A DNA stretch of 64,000 bases. Origin: Loripinus fragilis (Eukaryota > Mollusca > Bivalvia > Lucinida > Lucinidae). Below are positions 1 through 10,210 of the stretch, in pieces. Made by a program: the position numbers and the translations under genes. The stretch's first letter is position 1. The number at the start of each line of letters is the position of its first letter. Location: positions 77,841,601 through 77,905,600 of the forward strand of contig OZ026522.1 in the NCBI GenBank assembly GCA_964019695.1. Reading direction: 5' to 3'. The notes beneath the pieces are model-generated. The model saw only the letters and a list, made by a program, of their open reading frames with translations, was not told the origin of the DNA and did not search any database.

Positions 1-530
1 CGTACTTGGTGAATTTTCATACGTTGGTGCTAACGTACCTTAACGTATGCATAACTTACCCGTTGCGAACATCTAACTTATGCCTAACGTATAAGCAATA
101 CGTCGGCATACGCTGAAGATTTTTTATGCAAGCACAAAATTTTGGGATCTAATCGCCGTATGACAACGTATACCAACGTACAGTAGCGTGTTCGTAACGT
201 GTTTAAAACTTATCTCTAACGTATTCAGCGTACACCAACGTACTTGTTTAATTTCTCATACGTCCGCATGCGTTGATGCTAACGTTGCTTAACGTATGCA
301 TAACTTACCTGCTGCGTACATCTAGCGTATGCCTAGCGTATAGGAACAGTACGTTCGCATACACTGTCATTTTTTATGGATGCACAAAATGTTGGACCTC
401 TTGGCCGTATGTCAACGTATACCACCGTACCATAGCGTATTATTAACGTGTTTAAAACTTATTTCTAACGTACTCAGCGTATACCAACGTACTTGCTGAA
501 TTTTTCATACGTCGGCATACGTTGGTGCTA
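1..530. repeat. Tandem repeat, unit about 240-249 bp, 2.2 copies
   Basis: Copies begin at positions 1, 239 and 488 with the shared start 'cgtacttg'. Each unit is itself built from short variants of 'aacgta' or 'acgtat', so the region is unusually rich in ACGT. The first unit lacks about 10 bases present in the second. The array enters from the left edge, so its full length is unknown. It looks like a satellite or the inside of a repeat element; no open frame is seen. Confidence 0.8.
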
Positions 531-534
531 TACG

Positions 535-780
535 TCGTAGTGTGACAGGGCCTTTACACGCGGTTTATGTGAGGAATGTGATCACTTTCGTATTACTTGA
601 ATTTTCGCTTACTGTAAAGGCGGCCACTTTAATATTCATATCTGGGTGTGGTTCGGCTATTTCATCTGCTAAGGAAGGGGAATCAGGTTTTATTTATAAT
701 TTGGTAAAGAGTTAATAAGCTTTTTGAGCCGCGCAAACGCGCGTGCAAATCCTAACCATATACACACTGAACTCACATTT
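535..780. other. No gene seen
   Basis: Unique-looking AT-rich DNA between the tandem array and the first MITE. No coding signal, RNA gene or repeat was recognised. Confidence 0.5.
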
Positions 781-781
781 A

Positions 782-934
782 TTAACCCTTAAAGCGCATA
801 ATCACAAAATGTATGTTTTTGTCGTCCACTAAACTATAGGAGCAGTCTGATCTGGATCCACAATGTTTGCCTCCCTGCTTATGTTAAATAGACATTTTCA
901 GATGCAGTTATTTCGCTGGCGTTTTAAAGACTAA
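782..934. mobile_element. MITE-like element, TTAACCCTTAAAGCGC family (diverged copy)
   Basis: The left end reads 'ttaacccttaaagcgc' and the right end 'ggcgttttaaagactaa', which are inverted relative to each other. Internal 'tttgtcgtc' and 'gcagtctgatct' are shared with the better copy at 18779-19024. Related ends occur at 27535-27739. This is a non-coding terminal-inverted-repeat element; the superfamily is not known. Confidence 0.6.
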
Positions 935-1247
935 ATAATGACTGAGGTGGTGGCACAAGATGATACAGTTACTTTTGAATAAAACCTAGCCTCCTTTTCA
1001 GCTTTTACCTACTAGACTAGTCCTAATTACGCATTCATGAGGCGCCGCGCCGCCTTTGCAGTAAGCGAAAAGTCAAGTAATATTACTTTTGTGAAATATG
1101 TGTGAGAAATGTGATCTGTGACGAATGTGGCCTTACAACTCTTTGTTCAGCCGAAACTCTAAAATAAGGGTTAGAGGAGAATGTGCGGAAGCGCATGTTT
1201 GTTTGAGCCTTCACTGGTCACATATGCAACACCATAAGAATATAATT
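935..1247. other. No gene seen
   Basis: Non-coding upstream DNA; no recognisable element. Confidence 0.4.
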
Positions 1248-1484
1248 GAGCCGTGACATGAGATTTCCAACAATGTGGTATGTGCGACTAGCAACGGCTC
1301 AGACCAGCCTGCGCATACGCGCAGTCTGATCAGAGCCATCGCTAGTCGCTAGAATATTCTTTGAGTCTTAAGCTACTGTTAGAACATGATTTGAAGTCTC
1401 TAAGCTTAAAAGGAGGCTGCACAGGCTTGTCTGAGTCTACACTTGTCAAAAGTCCACATTGTTGGAAATCACATGTCACGGCTC
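1248..1484 (+). mobile_element. TGAGCC-family MITE, copy 1
   Basis: About 237 bp with terminal inverted repeats of about 30 bp: the left end begins 'gagccgtgacatgag' and the right end finishes 'cacatgtcacggctc'. The inside carries a short hairpin (cagcctgcgcatacgcgcag) and a conserved 'aaaggaggctgcacagg' block. Six more copies occur at 8889, 26926, 28219 (reverse), 49734, 51224 and 53768 (reverse). No transposase is encoded, so it must be moved in trans. Confidence 0.85.
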
Positions 1485-1487
1485 ATA

Positions 1488-1620
1488 TTATGAGTGTGAG
1501 GGTAGGATAGAAAAATCCGTCCCGCGGATCGCCGTTTGGAATCACGACTCTTTCCGAGTGATGACTAACAGTGATCCCGAGGGACGGATTTTTCTATTCT
1601 ACCCTCACACGAATAATGGA
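1488..1620. mobile_element. Hairpin MITE (GTGTGAGGGTAGGATAG family), copy 1
   Basis: Arms 'gtgtgagggtaggatag' and its inverse 'ctattctaccctcacac' enclose a short loop, so the whole element can fold on itself. It directly abuts the right end of the preceding MITE. A second, diverged copy with the same flank ('cgaataatgga') lies at 35782-35900. Confidence 0.75.
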
Positions 1621-1643
1621 TTCATTTTTTTGCTCACCACTAG

Positions 1644-1657
1644 TTTTATTTATTAAT

Positions 1658-1692
<35 letters not shown>

Positions 1693-1696
1693 TTTT
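1644..1696. repeat. (TTTA)n microsatellite
   Basis: About twelve tandem tetramer copies, directly after the hairpin MITE. Confidence 0.9.
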
Positions 1697-1791
1697 CAAA
1701 TAAGCTTCCCGAATTCCCTGAATAGGCTAAAATGCAATTTCACATGATGACGTTACTTGACGTCCTTTGTAAGATAGCATGGGTAAGATAA

Positions 1792-1873
1792 GATTTTCTA
1801 TCCCAGGGTAAAATCTCAGATATCCTTATCCTGATTTTCTATCCCAGGGTAAAATCTTAGACATCCTTATCCG
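1792..1873. repeat. Two-copy 41-bp direct repeat
   Basis: Units start at 1792 and 1833, both with 'gattttctatcccagggta', and end in 'atccttatcc'. Only two or three mismatches were seen, which suggests a recent local duplication. Confidence 0.85.
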
Positions 1874-1874
1874 G

Positions 1875-2820
1875 TGTGCAAGAAGTACCATTTTCATATG
1901 GACCGAGGTATTTATTAAAGTTGAAGTTATCAATTACCATTAATTTTCAACGTGAACCCTAGTAGTAGACCGAGATACGAATCAAAATATTGAATTGTGC
2001 ACAAAACAAGCATCCGCTGTTGAGGCGACATCGATAAATTTCTATTGGAACTGTCACGCTTTGAAACATTTTCACTCGGGACGCATGGCAAGCAAATACA
2101 AAGGGCGGGTCGATCGGGTGTTTGGTGGCAGAACTTGCAGGAGAAATTAACATGATACCGTGTAATGCGGAATGAAAGCCTACGTTTTTGGATTGCGAAA
2201 TCTGTGTTCCTTTTAGGATTTGTTAACGGTAGAACATTTTAACGAGTATTTACAGTGATCTTGTGATTATCAGTGCTAGAAAAGTCCTCAATTTTCGTAA
2301 TACAAGTTTGATTTATTGTTGGGTATATTAACTTTGCACGCTGGGTAATTTTTATGCTATGGTTGTCGTCTGCTGACTTTTTTTCAAAATTAAGCGATTC
2401 CAAAAATCTTTTAGGAATGCCATCAGAGTGTCAAACAGTTTGACTATGATCTAGATCTGGGTCCCAACTGTTTGCAAAGGTTATCAGCAGACAATACAGT
2501 CGCCACTAATCCGTATCTATCAGATGAACAAAAATCGTTTATAGCTTACTAAGAAATAATGAATTGTATGGGCATTTCTAGTCCCGTATATTTGCCATAC
2601 GTTCACCAAAATTATGAGCGAGTTCATGTGATTTTGAAAAAAAGTTTATACTAGCGAGTTTTCTTGTTTCTCAACCAAAATATATATTGTGGTATTCATA
2701 GGAATCGTTTCAATGAGATGGTCCTTTTGAGGACCTAAAACGAATCCTAAAACTGATGGATAAAAAATATTCTTAATTTTACGCTCCAATATGACTTCTC
2801 GTCTTGGAGTGAAATTGCGC
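1875..2820. other. No gene; one degenerate GATCAG-type hairpin near 2425-2475
   Basis: No coding exon is supported. At about 2350-2490 the bases 'gtcgtctgctg', 'aaacagtttga', 'ctagatct' and 'cccaactgtttgc' match the internal hairpin of the TTAACCCTTAAAGCGC-type elements, so this is probably an old end-less copy. Confidence 0.4.
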
Positions 2821-2823
2821 CAT

Positions 2824-3203
2824 GCATTAAAGCTGCATACTCTGTATCTATGAACATTTTTCGTTTATTTTCTTTTTAAATCATTTGTAAAAGTAGAATT
2901 AAGCTATGTTTTACTATAAAAATGTTCAGTACAGCTGAAAACTGCATGGAAAAGTGAATTATCTTATCAAATAGGTGTTGTTGTTTTTTCTCTTGTTGGT
3001 AATTATTTGCGTCCCTCCAATAATTCTAGACCGTTGAATTTTAACATAAATGCAGTTGTTTTGATAGTGATACCTTGTTAAGATTTACGAAAATGGTAAA
3101 ATGTTTACCTGAATTTGAGTTTTTTTACTGTGTTCTTGAAAAATAAAAACATTATTATTAAAATTAGAAGATCAAAAGTTACAGACTATGCAGCTTTAAA
3201 ATC
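2824..3203. mobile_element. Possible inverted-repeat element
   Basis: 'attaaagctgcatactctg' at about 2824 faces 'cagactatgcagctttaa' at about 3182. The repeats are only about 23 bp and no inner structure supports them further. This is a tentative small element about 380 bp long. Confidence 0.4.
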
Positions 3204-3211
3204 TATTATAT

Positions 3212-3917
3212 ATACTCAGAAAAACAATTGAAGGATATTAAAATTCTTTTGACTTTAAAATATTTGGGAATATAATTTTCAAACAAACTATTTTTCTCAT
3301 TGATAGAGTTCACCAAATGCAAATTGAAATTCACGGGTCATTGGTTACGATACAGTACTACACCAGATGTACCGACCCTCTCTACCCAAAGTTCACAAGC
3401 AAAAAATTTAGCGCTCTCAATTTTTGCTGAAACCTTTACCAGGTCATTGCTTATGTTCTAATTCCGACCTCGGACAAAAGTTAAAACCAATTTATCTGTC
3501 ATTTCCCCTAATAATGGGACAACTTCTTCAACAAAAATACATGGATATGGCATACCCCGGCAAATTTGACCACAAATTTGCAATAAAACACTTACAACAG
3601 CTTCAAAATTAGGTGTCATTTAATAGAGGGAGAACCGGCGATGATTTTGGGGCCAGTCATTATGGAATACAAACGATAAAAATGGGTTTCAATCATTTTT
3701 GAACGTTTGTGACTTTTCAGTATAGAGGTTTGAACAATTTGGATTTGCACTGTACTTAAACCATTGAAGCGTGACTAAAATAAAGCATCCGTTTTGATTG
3801 CAAATGTCTGGAACTATGAAATGCATGCATAATTAGTAAAGTTTTTATTGTATTGGATGTTAGAGATGGGACTGAATCTAAATATCCTTCAATTGTTTTT
3901 TTTTTTTTGAGTATATA
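3212..3917. mobile_element. Possible inverted-repeat element, about 700 bp
   Basis: 'tatactcagaaaaacaattg' followed by 'aaggatatt' at the left is matched by the reverse complement at 3880-3917, where the A/T run is longer. The interior is AT-rich and non-coding. A decayed non-autonomous DNA element is the simplest reading. Confidence 0.45.
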
Positions 3918-3984
3918 AACCTATAAGTGATGAAAAATATAGAGTGTGGTAGCGTAATGTAAGGTCCTATTTTTTAAAATAACG

Positions 3985-4130
3985 GCGTTCATATTATATT
4001 TTCACGCACAAAACGCGATTTTAAAGTATAGTTTTAAGATTATATGATAAAATAAGCTAATACTGGTGCTCCTGTATTACTGCATTTATTAAACTCGCTG
4101 CAAAAAAGATAAAATGCTCCGCAAGCCATA
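3985..4130 (+). mobile_element. Partial copy of the GCATTTTATCTC hairpin MITE family
   Basis: Contains 'gataaaatgct' preceded by 'tgctcctgtattactg', as in the fuller copies at 26288, 29300 and 30506. Only the left half is present. It is cut off before the next MITE. Confidence 0.5.
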
Positions 4131-4159
4131 TTGATATATGAAAGCGATTAACAATGATG

Positions 4160-4417
4160 TACTGTACGTATTAATTGGGCCTCGACGCGAGAAAACCTGC
4201 CTTCGGGGTTTTCGAACAGCACAGGCGCAGACCAGCCTGCGCATCCGTGCAGTCTGATCAGCGCCTTTGTTATTCATTTTTTGGAAAGTACCATATTTAA
4301 CATTGCTACAAGAGAAATTTCAATTTTCTAGCTAGTCTCAATAGCTTAGGAGACCGGTTTGAAACTAGCATTGACGGGAACCCCGAAGACAGGTTTTCTC
4401 GCGACGAGGGCCAATTA
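4160..4417. mobile_element. MITE with about 38-bp TIRs (ggcctcg-cgcgagaaaacctg family)
   Basis: The left end reads 'gcgagaaaacctgccttcgg' after 'ttaattgggcctcg'; the right end is its inverse, finishing 'gagggccaattaa'. TTAA sits at both borders and may be target or terminal sequence. Its middle carries the hairpin 'cagcctgcgcatccgtgcag', which is also the core of the unrelated TGAGCC family. Confidence 0.8.
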
Positions 4418-4439
4418 AGTACTGACTATGTTTTGGACA

Positions 4440-4893
4440 ATCACGAGCAAACCTTCAGCAAGTTCTGCTCAGATGAGCTTAAGCAACTTTATCTCCTTGT
4501 GATATCTTGATTTATATGTTTTAAGGGATGATGCATTGATAAGTTTGGGGATCTTTCATACAAACCAAATATCTATGTGTCTTGATCCACATCTGAACTA
4601 AGGGTGAGGTTGGCGTCATTTAAACCGGTATTAGCCCTCCAGTAAGATATTTTACTGACCGTTCCAAGGCGGTACTTCTTTTGTGGATCTTTCGTGTTTT
4701 TTTTTTCTGCCTTGTGTTTGCTATGTCTTTGTGCACGTCTGTTTATATGTGCTTTGTGGTCACCTGCTGGGAAAGGGCTGACCTCTTGGCTCTCGTTAGT
4801 GGTGTCTAACTGTGAGTTTGTCACTTTCCCATTGGTATCCTGGGTCAGGTGTGGTACTTGATTGTATCAATCTGATCTTCGCACCCTTACTTT
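4440..4893 (+). mobile_element. 5'-truncated 3' tail of a retroelement (same family as 32945-35020)
   Basis: Reading plus strand, this matches the minus strand of 32945-33400: 'gatgatgcattgataa', then the segment whose opposite strand encodes an open frame beginning TNSQLDTTNESQEVSPFPAG, ending at 'gcacccttactt'. Shared 3' end with a missing reverse transcriptase is the usual signature of incomplete reverse transcription. The 83-residue minus-strand frame (4573-4824) resembles the 88-residue one at 33017-33283. Confidence 0.7.
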
Positions 4894-4894
4894 T

Positions 4895-5855
4895 TGACTG
4901 ACGTTTCTGAATAGGGTTATTTGCGCTTTGCTACATATGTCGAAATAGCGCATCTACTCTATAATCTATGGTGCTGAAACATTTTTCAAAAGTTTGTGCT
5001 TCTTAACAACATTCATTGTGGACAAATTTTTTGTAAAAATAAAAAATAAAAAAGTTATCCCCAAAAATCGATATGAAAAGCATAAAAAAGCAAATTTAGT
5101 GACTGACGGCGAGTCCATGCCCATGCCTTACCAGGCATATATGTAGGAAAAGGCAGTAGATATAAATGATTAAATTATTTCGTACACTTTATTTTTATAC
5201 AGATAAATCTTGCGCGAATGATATGTCCCATTTTGGTCTTCATCTACATCCACTCTTTTGTGGGCACGATATAAATTTAGAGTGTAATGATGGTACGCAT
5301 CGTGTTGCCGTTTTCTCATTGACCCTCCGTGTTTTGGACATGAATAGTTGGAGTTCATACACTATTGGTAACGCGCTACCTACTTTTTTTTAATTTATCA
5401 AAATGTAAAATTCAATTTCGCAAGCCACACAATTAATACATTGGGACATGTTCAGGCGATAACTTCTTATTGTGCTTGAAATTGAAGTTTGAGTGCCGAT
5501 AGAAAAATACAACAACAAAACACCTAAATAAATCTTTAAATAGGTTGTCCACGTTGCAATTAAAATGACCTTAAACTTTATTTTAGTTGATACTTCAAGG
5601 AACGATTATTCATAAGCTCTTTATAGATTTGAGAATCAGTTGCATAATAACGGTTGGTTAAAGCCAACAGAAGGAAAACAAGAGCCACTTGATGACTAAT
5701 ATATTTGTGATTATGTTAAGTTATAAACATATTGGAAAGTAAAAGCGTACTTTCATTGTACATTGGGTTGTCCTTGGAGAGAGGCTTTGTTTAAGAAATA
5801 TTTGGCATGCCTTCGATAACCATACTATAAAGGCCTACGTGGCTTAGGGGGAGGA
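4895..5855. other. No gene seen
   Basis: AT-rich non-coding DNA. Short overlapping frames near 5166-5393 run on both strands and have no family resemblance. Confidence 0.4.
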
Positions 5856-5889
5856 GGGGGTGGTGGTGGTGGTGGTGGTGGTGGTGGTT
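5855..5889. repeat. (GGT)n microsatellite
   Basis: About nine GGT triplets in a purine-rich stretch. Confidence 0.85.
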
Positions 5890-6684
5890 GGGGGTGATTA
5901 CCGATCGTACATCCGACGATTTATCTAGAATAGAGTTATCCCATCCCATGCTTTCTAATGCACTAGAAAAAGTTTCCTTACGCAGAAATGAAAATGTACT
6001 AAGTTGTGCCTTCTACCAGCGGATGCCAACTTCGAAAAACCACTTGTCCGTCAATGAAAAGTGACGTTACGTGATGACGTCGGCAGCAATCGCAGGATTA
6101 ATTGTCTCAAATGGTTGGCGTTATCCAATCAAACGTCGCGTTACATTCGGAAGTGCATTAGAAAAGCAGGCACAGCCAAATCGTAAAACTTTGGCTCACT
6201 TCGAGAATCAAGCCGCGGGTGTATGTCAAGCGTAGTACTATGTATGACTGATCGGGATCTTCAATGTCTGGTGAAAGGTTCTTCGATTAAAATTTTCAAT
6301 TAATAAATAAAGATGCCACCTTGTACGTCCTACTTATAAGGTAGGCAAGTCTATGCATGGAAATAACCAAAAAAAATGAAAATAAATTGATAAAACCTAA
6401 ATTCAGACCAAAACGTCTCAGTCCAATATATAGTTAGATAGGGTTACACTAAGGTTGTTTTTCCTTCTCCATTCAATCCAGGGTCTTCAACTAAAGCTCC
6501 ACCGAAGCATCGGGTTAATCCAATTTCGTAGGGTTATGGTAATCAGTAAGACATTTGACTGAGCTTACGAGATGTTGATACATGTATTTATCGCATTGTC
6601 GAGCAATGAAGGCAAGGCTCAGGCATATGTTTTTATGCGCATTCGCTCTCATATGAGAGGATTATCAAAATTACGTGTTCTGGC
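5890..6684. other. No gene seen
   Basis: Upstream non-coding DNA; no repeat or exon recognised. Confidence 0.4.
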
Positions 6685-6811
6685 TTAAGTTATAAATTCA
6701 ATTTTGGTCTGTTTATGAACACATTTGGCCTCTTGCAAAGTTAGCGTGAAGCCGAAGAGACCCAATGTGTTCATGATTCCATGAACAGACCAAAATTGAA
6801 TTTATAACTTA
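6685..6811. mobile_element. Hairpin MITE, about 127 bp
   Basis: Arms run from 'taagttataaattcaatttt' on the left to the inverse 'aaaattgaatttataactta' on the right, separated by a short loop. Near-perfect pairing of more than 40 bases indicates a young insertion or strong constraint on the fold. Confidence 0.8.
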
Positions 6812-7170
6812 TTCTTACATTTTATATTATCAGTAACATAGTTTGCTTTTCTGGATATTTTGAACTAAATCGGACATAACAGAGGTTACGGATTAGCCCA
6901 AGCGCCTTTCCGCGCTTAACGTCTTGGCTATTGACGTTCAACGTCATGGAGACGTCAGTAAACAAACGGCCTATTATTGGATGGCGTTCAAATTGGTGCG
7001 ACCAAATTGCGCTTTAATGGCCCAAGGCTCAAATCGAACCGTTTATGAAGGTATGAACGACATCTCAAATGAACTTAAAGGTTCATTTAAAGACTCGCAG
7101 TGAAATATTTATCTTTATCTAGTTCTAGTTCTATCCTAAACAGCGTTTAAGGGCTTAAGTACAATAAATA

Positions 7171-7985
7171 AATGATTCTAACACTGATCGCCTATTATAG
7201 ACAATGGTTAAATTTAGTGATTTCACTGCACGGACTGGCGTGACGTCGTTCAGTTTAATTTTCATGACGCCATCTATCACGTACAGCCTTGTAACGTTGA
7301 CAACAGACGGCATAACGTCGATTTTACAACTAATGGCCTTTCAAAACATACGTAAGAATACGCTTTTCAGTCCAAACAAGACTTACGGGAAATTCTAATG
7401 CTCTTTTTAAAGATGGCAGAACCTTTATAGGCTCTGAAGTATTCGTTCATATTTTCAATCTTTTTGTGTGTAAGAATCGAAACAAATTCGCGCTAGCAGT
7501 GATTTGTTGCTTTATATATCACAGGCTGGAGGTCAGTCGTAAGTGTATCTATTTTTAAATCCTAACACTGGTTGCCTACATATCCAATGATTGAATTCAT
7601 TGGTATAATGGTTGACAAATCAGTGAATGGTATAACGTGACGTCATTCGGCCACCAGTTTGATTTTTATGACTCAGTAGTCTGTGATAGACAAATTGTTG
7701 GACAGCGTTGTAATATTGACATTTTTTGCAACTAATTCAAAACGCTCAAAACGTACGTAAAATACGCTTTTCAGTCAACACAAGAGTTACGGAAACAGCC
7801 AATGCTCTGTTCAAGATGACAGACTCATAATAGACTCTGAAGTAATCATTCATATTAGAATCGAAATAGAGTCGTGTTAGCAATAATTTATTGCTTAATA
7901 TATCATTGTTTGTCGGCCAGTCGTAAGTGGATAAATCACTCCGCTTCGCACTCGTGATTCGTATCTACTCTAACGAGTGATATAT
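7171..7985 (+). repeat. Diverged tandem duplication, unit about 385-430 bp
   Basis: Copy 1 starts at about 7171 ('tctaacactgatcgcct') and copy 2 at about 7553 ('cctaacactggttgcct'). Shared landmarks in order are a 'cgtgacgtc' block, 'cgtaa(g)aatacgcttttcag', 'gctctgaagta' and 'cagtcgtaagtg'. Copy 2 ends in an inverted pair (gcttaatatatca / tgatatattaagc, 7891-7991). A fragment with similar ACGTC-rich sequence is near 44740-44990. Confidence 0.7.
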
Positions 7986-7989
7986 TAAG

Positions 7990-8516
7990 CATCCAATCAC
8001 CGCGAATGCAAATCTTTTTCTTAAATAAAATAAGACATAAAAAATAACAAATTTTAATATGCAAGCAAAAGTATATGGAGTCTCTTTATATGTCAAATGC
8101 GAACAAGACAAAGATCAACATGTGTTTCCCAAGCTGATCTATTTGTTTACTGTTTTCTATAATAAAAGGTAATAGGTTGTCAGATAAGCCCGAATTGTAT
8201 TATTTTTACCTGGCCACTGTAGCTGAGCATAATGGTTTCAGTCTGGCGTGGTCGCCTAGCAGGAACATGTGTTATGATAACGTAGCTTTCGTGTTGTTGG
8301 ACAGCGATGGATAGGCCTATTCATATAATTTGGCTGTTACCATTATGTTTCTAGTATTATTGAGAACTGAAACTTATAACACCCATATAAAACGATTATA
8401 GACTCTTCAGTGATATACGATGGAAGAATATATTATAAAGCATAAGCGGATTAAAATGGAAACTAACGTCACCTAACTAAATCATTTTCACACCTAACTT
8501 CATTACATTGACACAT
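7990..8516 (+). other. Immediate upstream region of the Kv gene
   Basis: No promoter can be proved. An AT-rich 'catataaaac' at about 8382 lies some 130 bp before the start codon and could be a TATA-like element. An in-frame TAA at 8478-8480 closes the reading frame upstream of the chosen ATG. An untranslated first exon further upstream cannot be excluded. Confidence 0.35.
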
Positions 8517-8807
8517 ATGGAATTTATCAAAAAGAAGAGAGATGTGGATCCCCCGGTCAAGGACAAACGTCTAAAAATAAATGTAGGAGGTACTCCGTTC
8601 GAAACCTGGTCTAGTACATTAGAAAGGATTACTGGGACTCGCCTGGCGCTTCTAGCAGTGCTCGGGGAGTCGGACGAATCATGGGATACCGACAGACAAG
8701 AATTCTTCTTCGACCGCCACCCAGGTGTGTTCTCATCTATACTACATTACTACAGGACCGAGGAGCTACACACGGACCAGAATCTATGTGGCAATATTAT
8801 ACAGGGG
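8517..8807 (+). CDS. Shaw-like: Kv channel exon 1: N-terminus and first part of T1 tetramerisation domain
   Basis: Encodes 97 residues. The T1 (BTB/POZ-type) fold starts at LKINVGG (19-25) and includes FFFDRHPGVFSSILHYYRT, the most conserved part of the Kv T1 domain. It reaches H and C of the zinc site (H-x5-C: HTDQNLC). T1 makes subunits assemble as tetramers with like subunits. The start is the first ATG after an in-frame TAA at 8478; a TTG three codons earlier is not needed. The exon ends at GGG|GTAAGT, a strong donor. The basic N-terminus (KKKR) is short and shows no ball-type inactivation peptide. The rest of T1 lies 20 kb away in exon 2, and the joined sequence keeps exact family spacing. 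Confidence 0.92.
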
Positions 8808-8888
8808 GTAAGTGGCATCAACCTATAATGTAACTCACGCTGCATATCTACCTATGCTGTAAAATAAGTGAATCTTTACACCAAAATT

Positions 8889-9120
8889 GAACCACAACAT
8901 GAGATTTAATGTGGTATGTGCGACCAGCAAAGGCTCAGACCAGCCTGCGCATTCGCGCAGTCTGATCAGAGCCATTGCAAGTTGCTTGAATATTCTATGA
9001 TTCTAAGGCTACTGACCGAACATTATTTGGAGTTTCTAAACTTAAAGGGAGGTTGCACAGGCTCGTCTGAGTCTATTTATGCCAAAATGCCACATTTTTT
9101 GAACTCACTTGCCACGGCTC
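8889..9120 (+). mobile_element. TGAGCC-family MITE, copy 2
   Basis: Begins 'gaaccacaacatgag' and ends 'cttgccacggctc', with the usual internal hairpin and 'aaagggaggttgcacagg'. It lies 81 bp inside intron 1 from the exon 1 donor. Confidence 0.85.
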
Positions 9121-9504
9121 AAATGATGTGGCAGTTGAGTTGCCACTGATCTGGTGTAACATTTCACCTTCTCTAAAAACGTTCGTTCTGGTCGACTGAT
9201 TTGGGTAGGAGAATAACTGCCATTGGCGTAGCGCCCATTACGCAGTATACGCACGTGCGTAATAAAAATAGTAACACTCAAGGGAGCTCACCTAATGTTG
9301 TCAACGTGATTTTCCAGGAATCGGGGGAGCAAATTCTTTCCTTAAATAGAAGTTCCCATTTTGAAAAGGGACTTAGTTATAGAGAATCATTGCTTGATAC
9401 AGTAGCCTCCCTTTAAGAGTCACCATCGAAGAAATGATAGCCTCAAGTTGTTATAGTGGGAGAGTAAGGGTCAGTTTACACCATTTTTAGTGTTAACTTA
9501 CAAT

Positions 9505-9714
9505 TACTGTAAATTCGGAAATTTTCGCGAGAATGTTATTTTCGCAAATAGCGTTAAAATACATAATTGTGACGATAAAATTCGCGACTAGGGCATGATT
9601 TACCTATATCTATAAACGACAGAGTGAATTCGCTATTTCGCGAGGGTTTTCTTTTCACGAAACTTCACAGTTTCGCGAAAGAAAACCCTCGCGAAAAATT
9701 CCGAATTTACAGTA
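9505..9714. mobile_element. MITE with TA borders, ACTGTAAATTCGG ends
   Basis: The left end 'tactgtaaattcggaa' is the inverse of the right end 'ttccgaatttacagta'. An internal hairpin 'cgcgagggttttc' / 'gaaaaccctcgcg' lies at about 9639-9695. Borders of TA suggest a Tc1/mariner-type target, and the CG-rich inner TIR (ttttcgcgag) is distinctive. Confidence 0.8.
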
Positions 9715-10210
9715 TGTTTTCAGTGTACAACCTGTTTGCTGTTGTTGTTTTTTGGTGTGTGTGTTTTTCGTCCGTCTACATGGTCAATGCTTTTCTTGAA
9801 GTGTTTGCTGTTAAGAGTAAGGGTTACCTAAATATTTAGACATTTCTTTTGTGACAGCATCGGCAAATAGTGTCTTACATTTCCGTTCTTGCTAAAATTG
9901 CGGCTTTTTGAAAATAAAAGAACACTGGCCGCTGGTGTCCGTTTTGTGGATCGCTTCACGTTTTTATTCTAAATCACGATGGAAACCCGATCAAATTTTA
10001 AATACAACAACGCCATTTCGAGGAAACACATAGCACGGTCTCGTCAGAGCCTTTACTGATCGCACACACATCTTTATAGATGAAGATACGGTCTGAAAAA
10101 AAGAAAATCTGGTCTTATTAGGTACCTCTACTTATTCTTCTATATCTTTATTTTCTCCATTAATATATATAAGAAGATTTAACAAGATATAGTTATATAT
10201 AACATAACAT
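9715..10210. other. No gene seen (intron 1)
   Basis: Non-coding; no recognisable repeat. Confidence 0.4.

Noticed and set aside
8508..8516. Upstream TTG start for the channel
   Set aside because: The ATG at 8517 is in frame three codons later and is the first ATG after an in-frame TAA.
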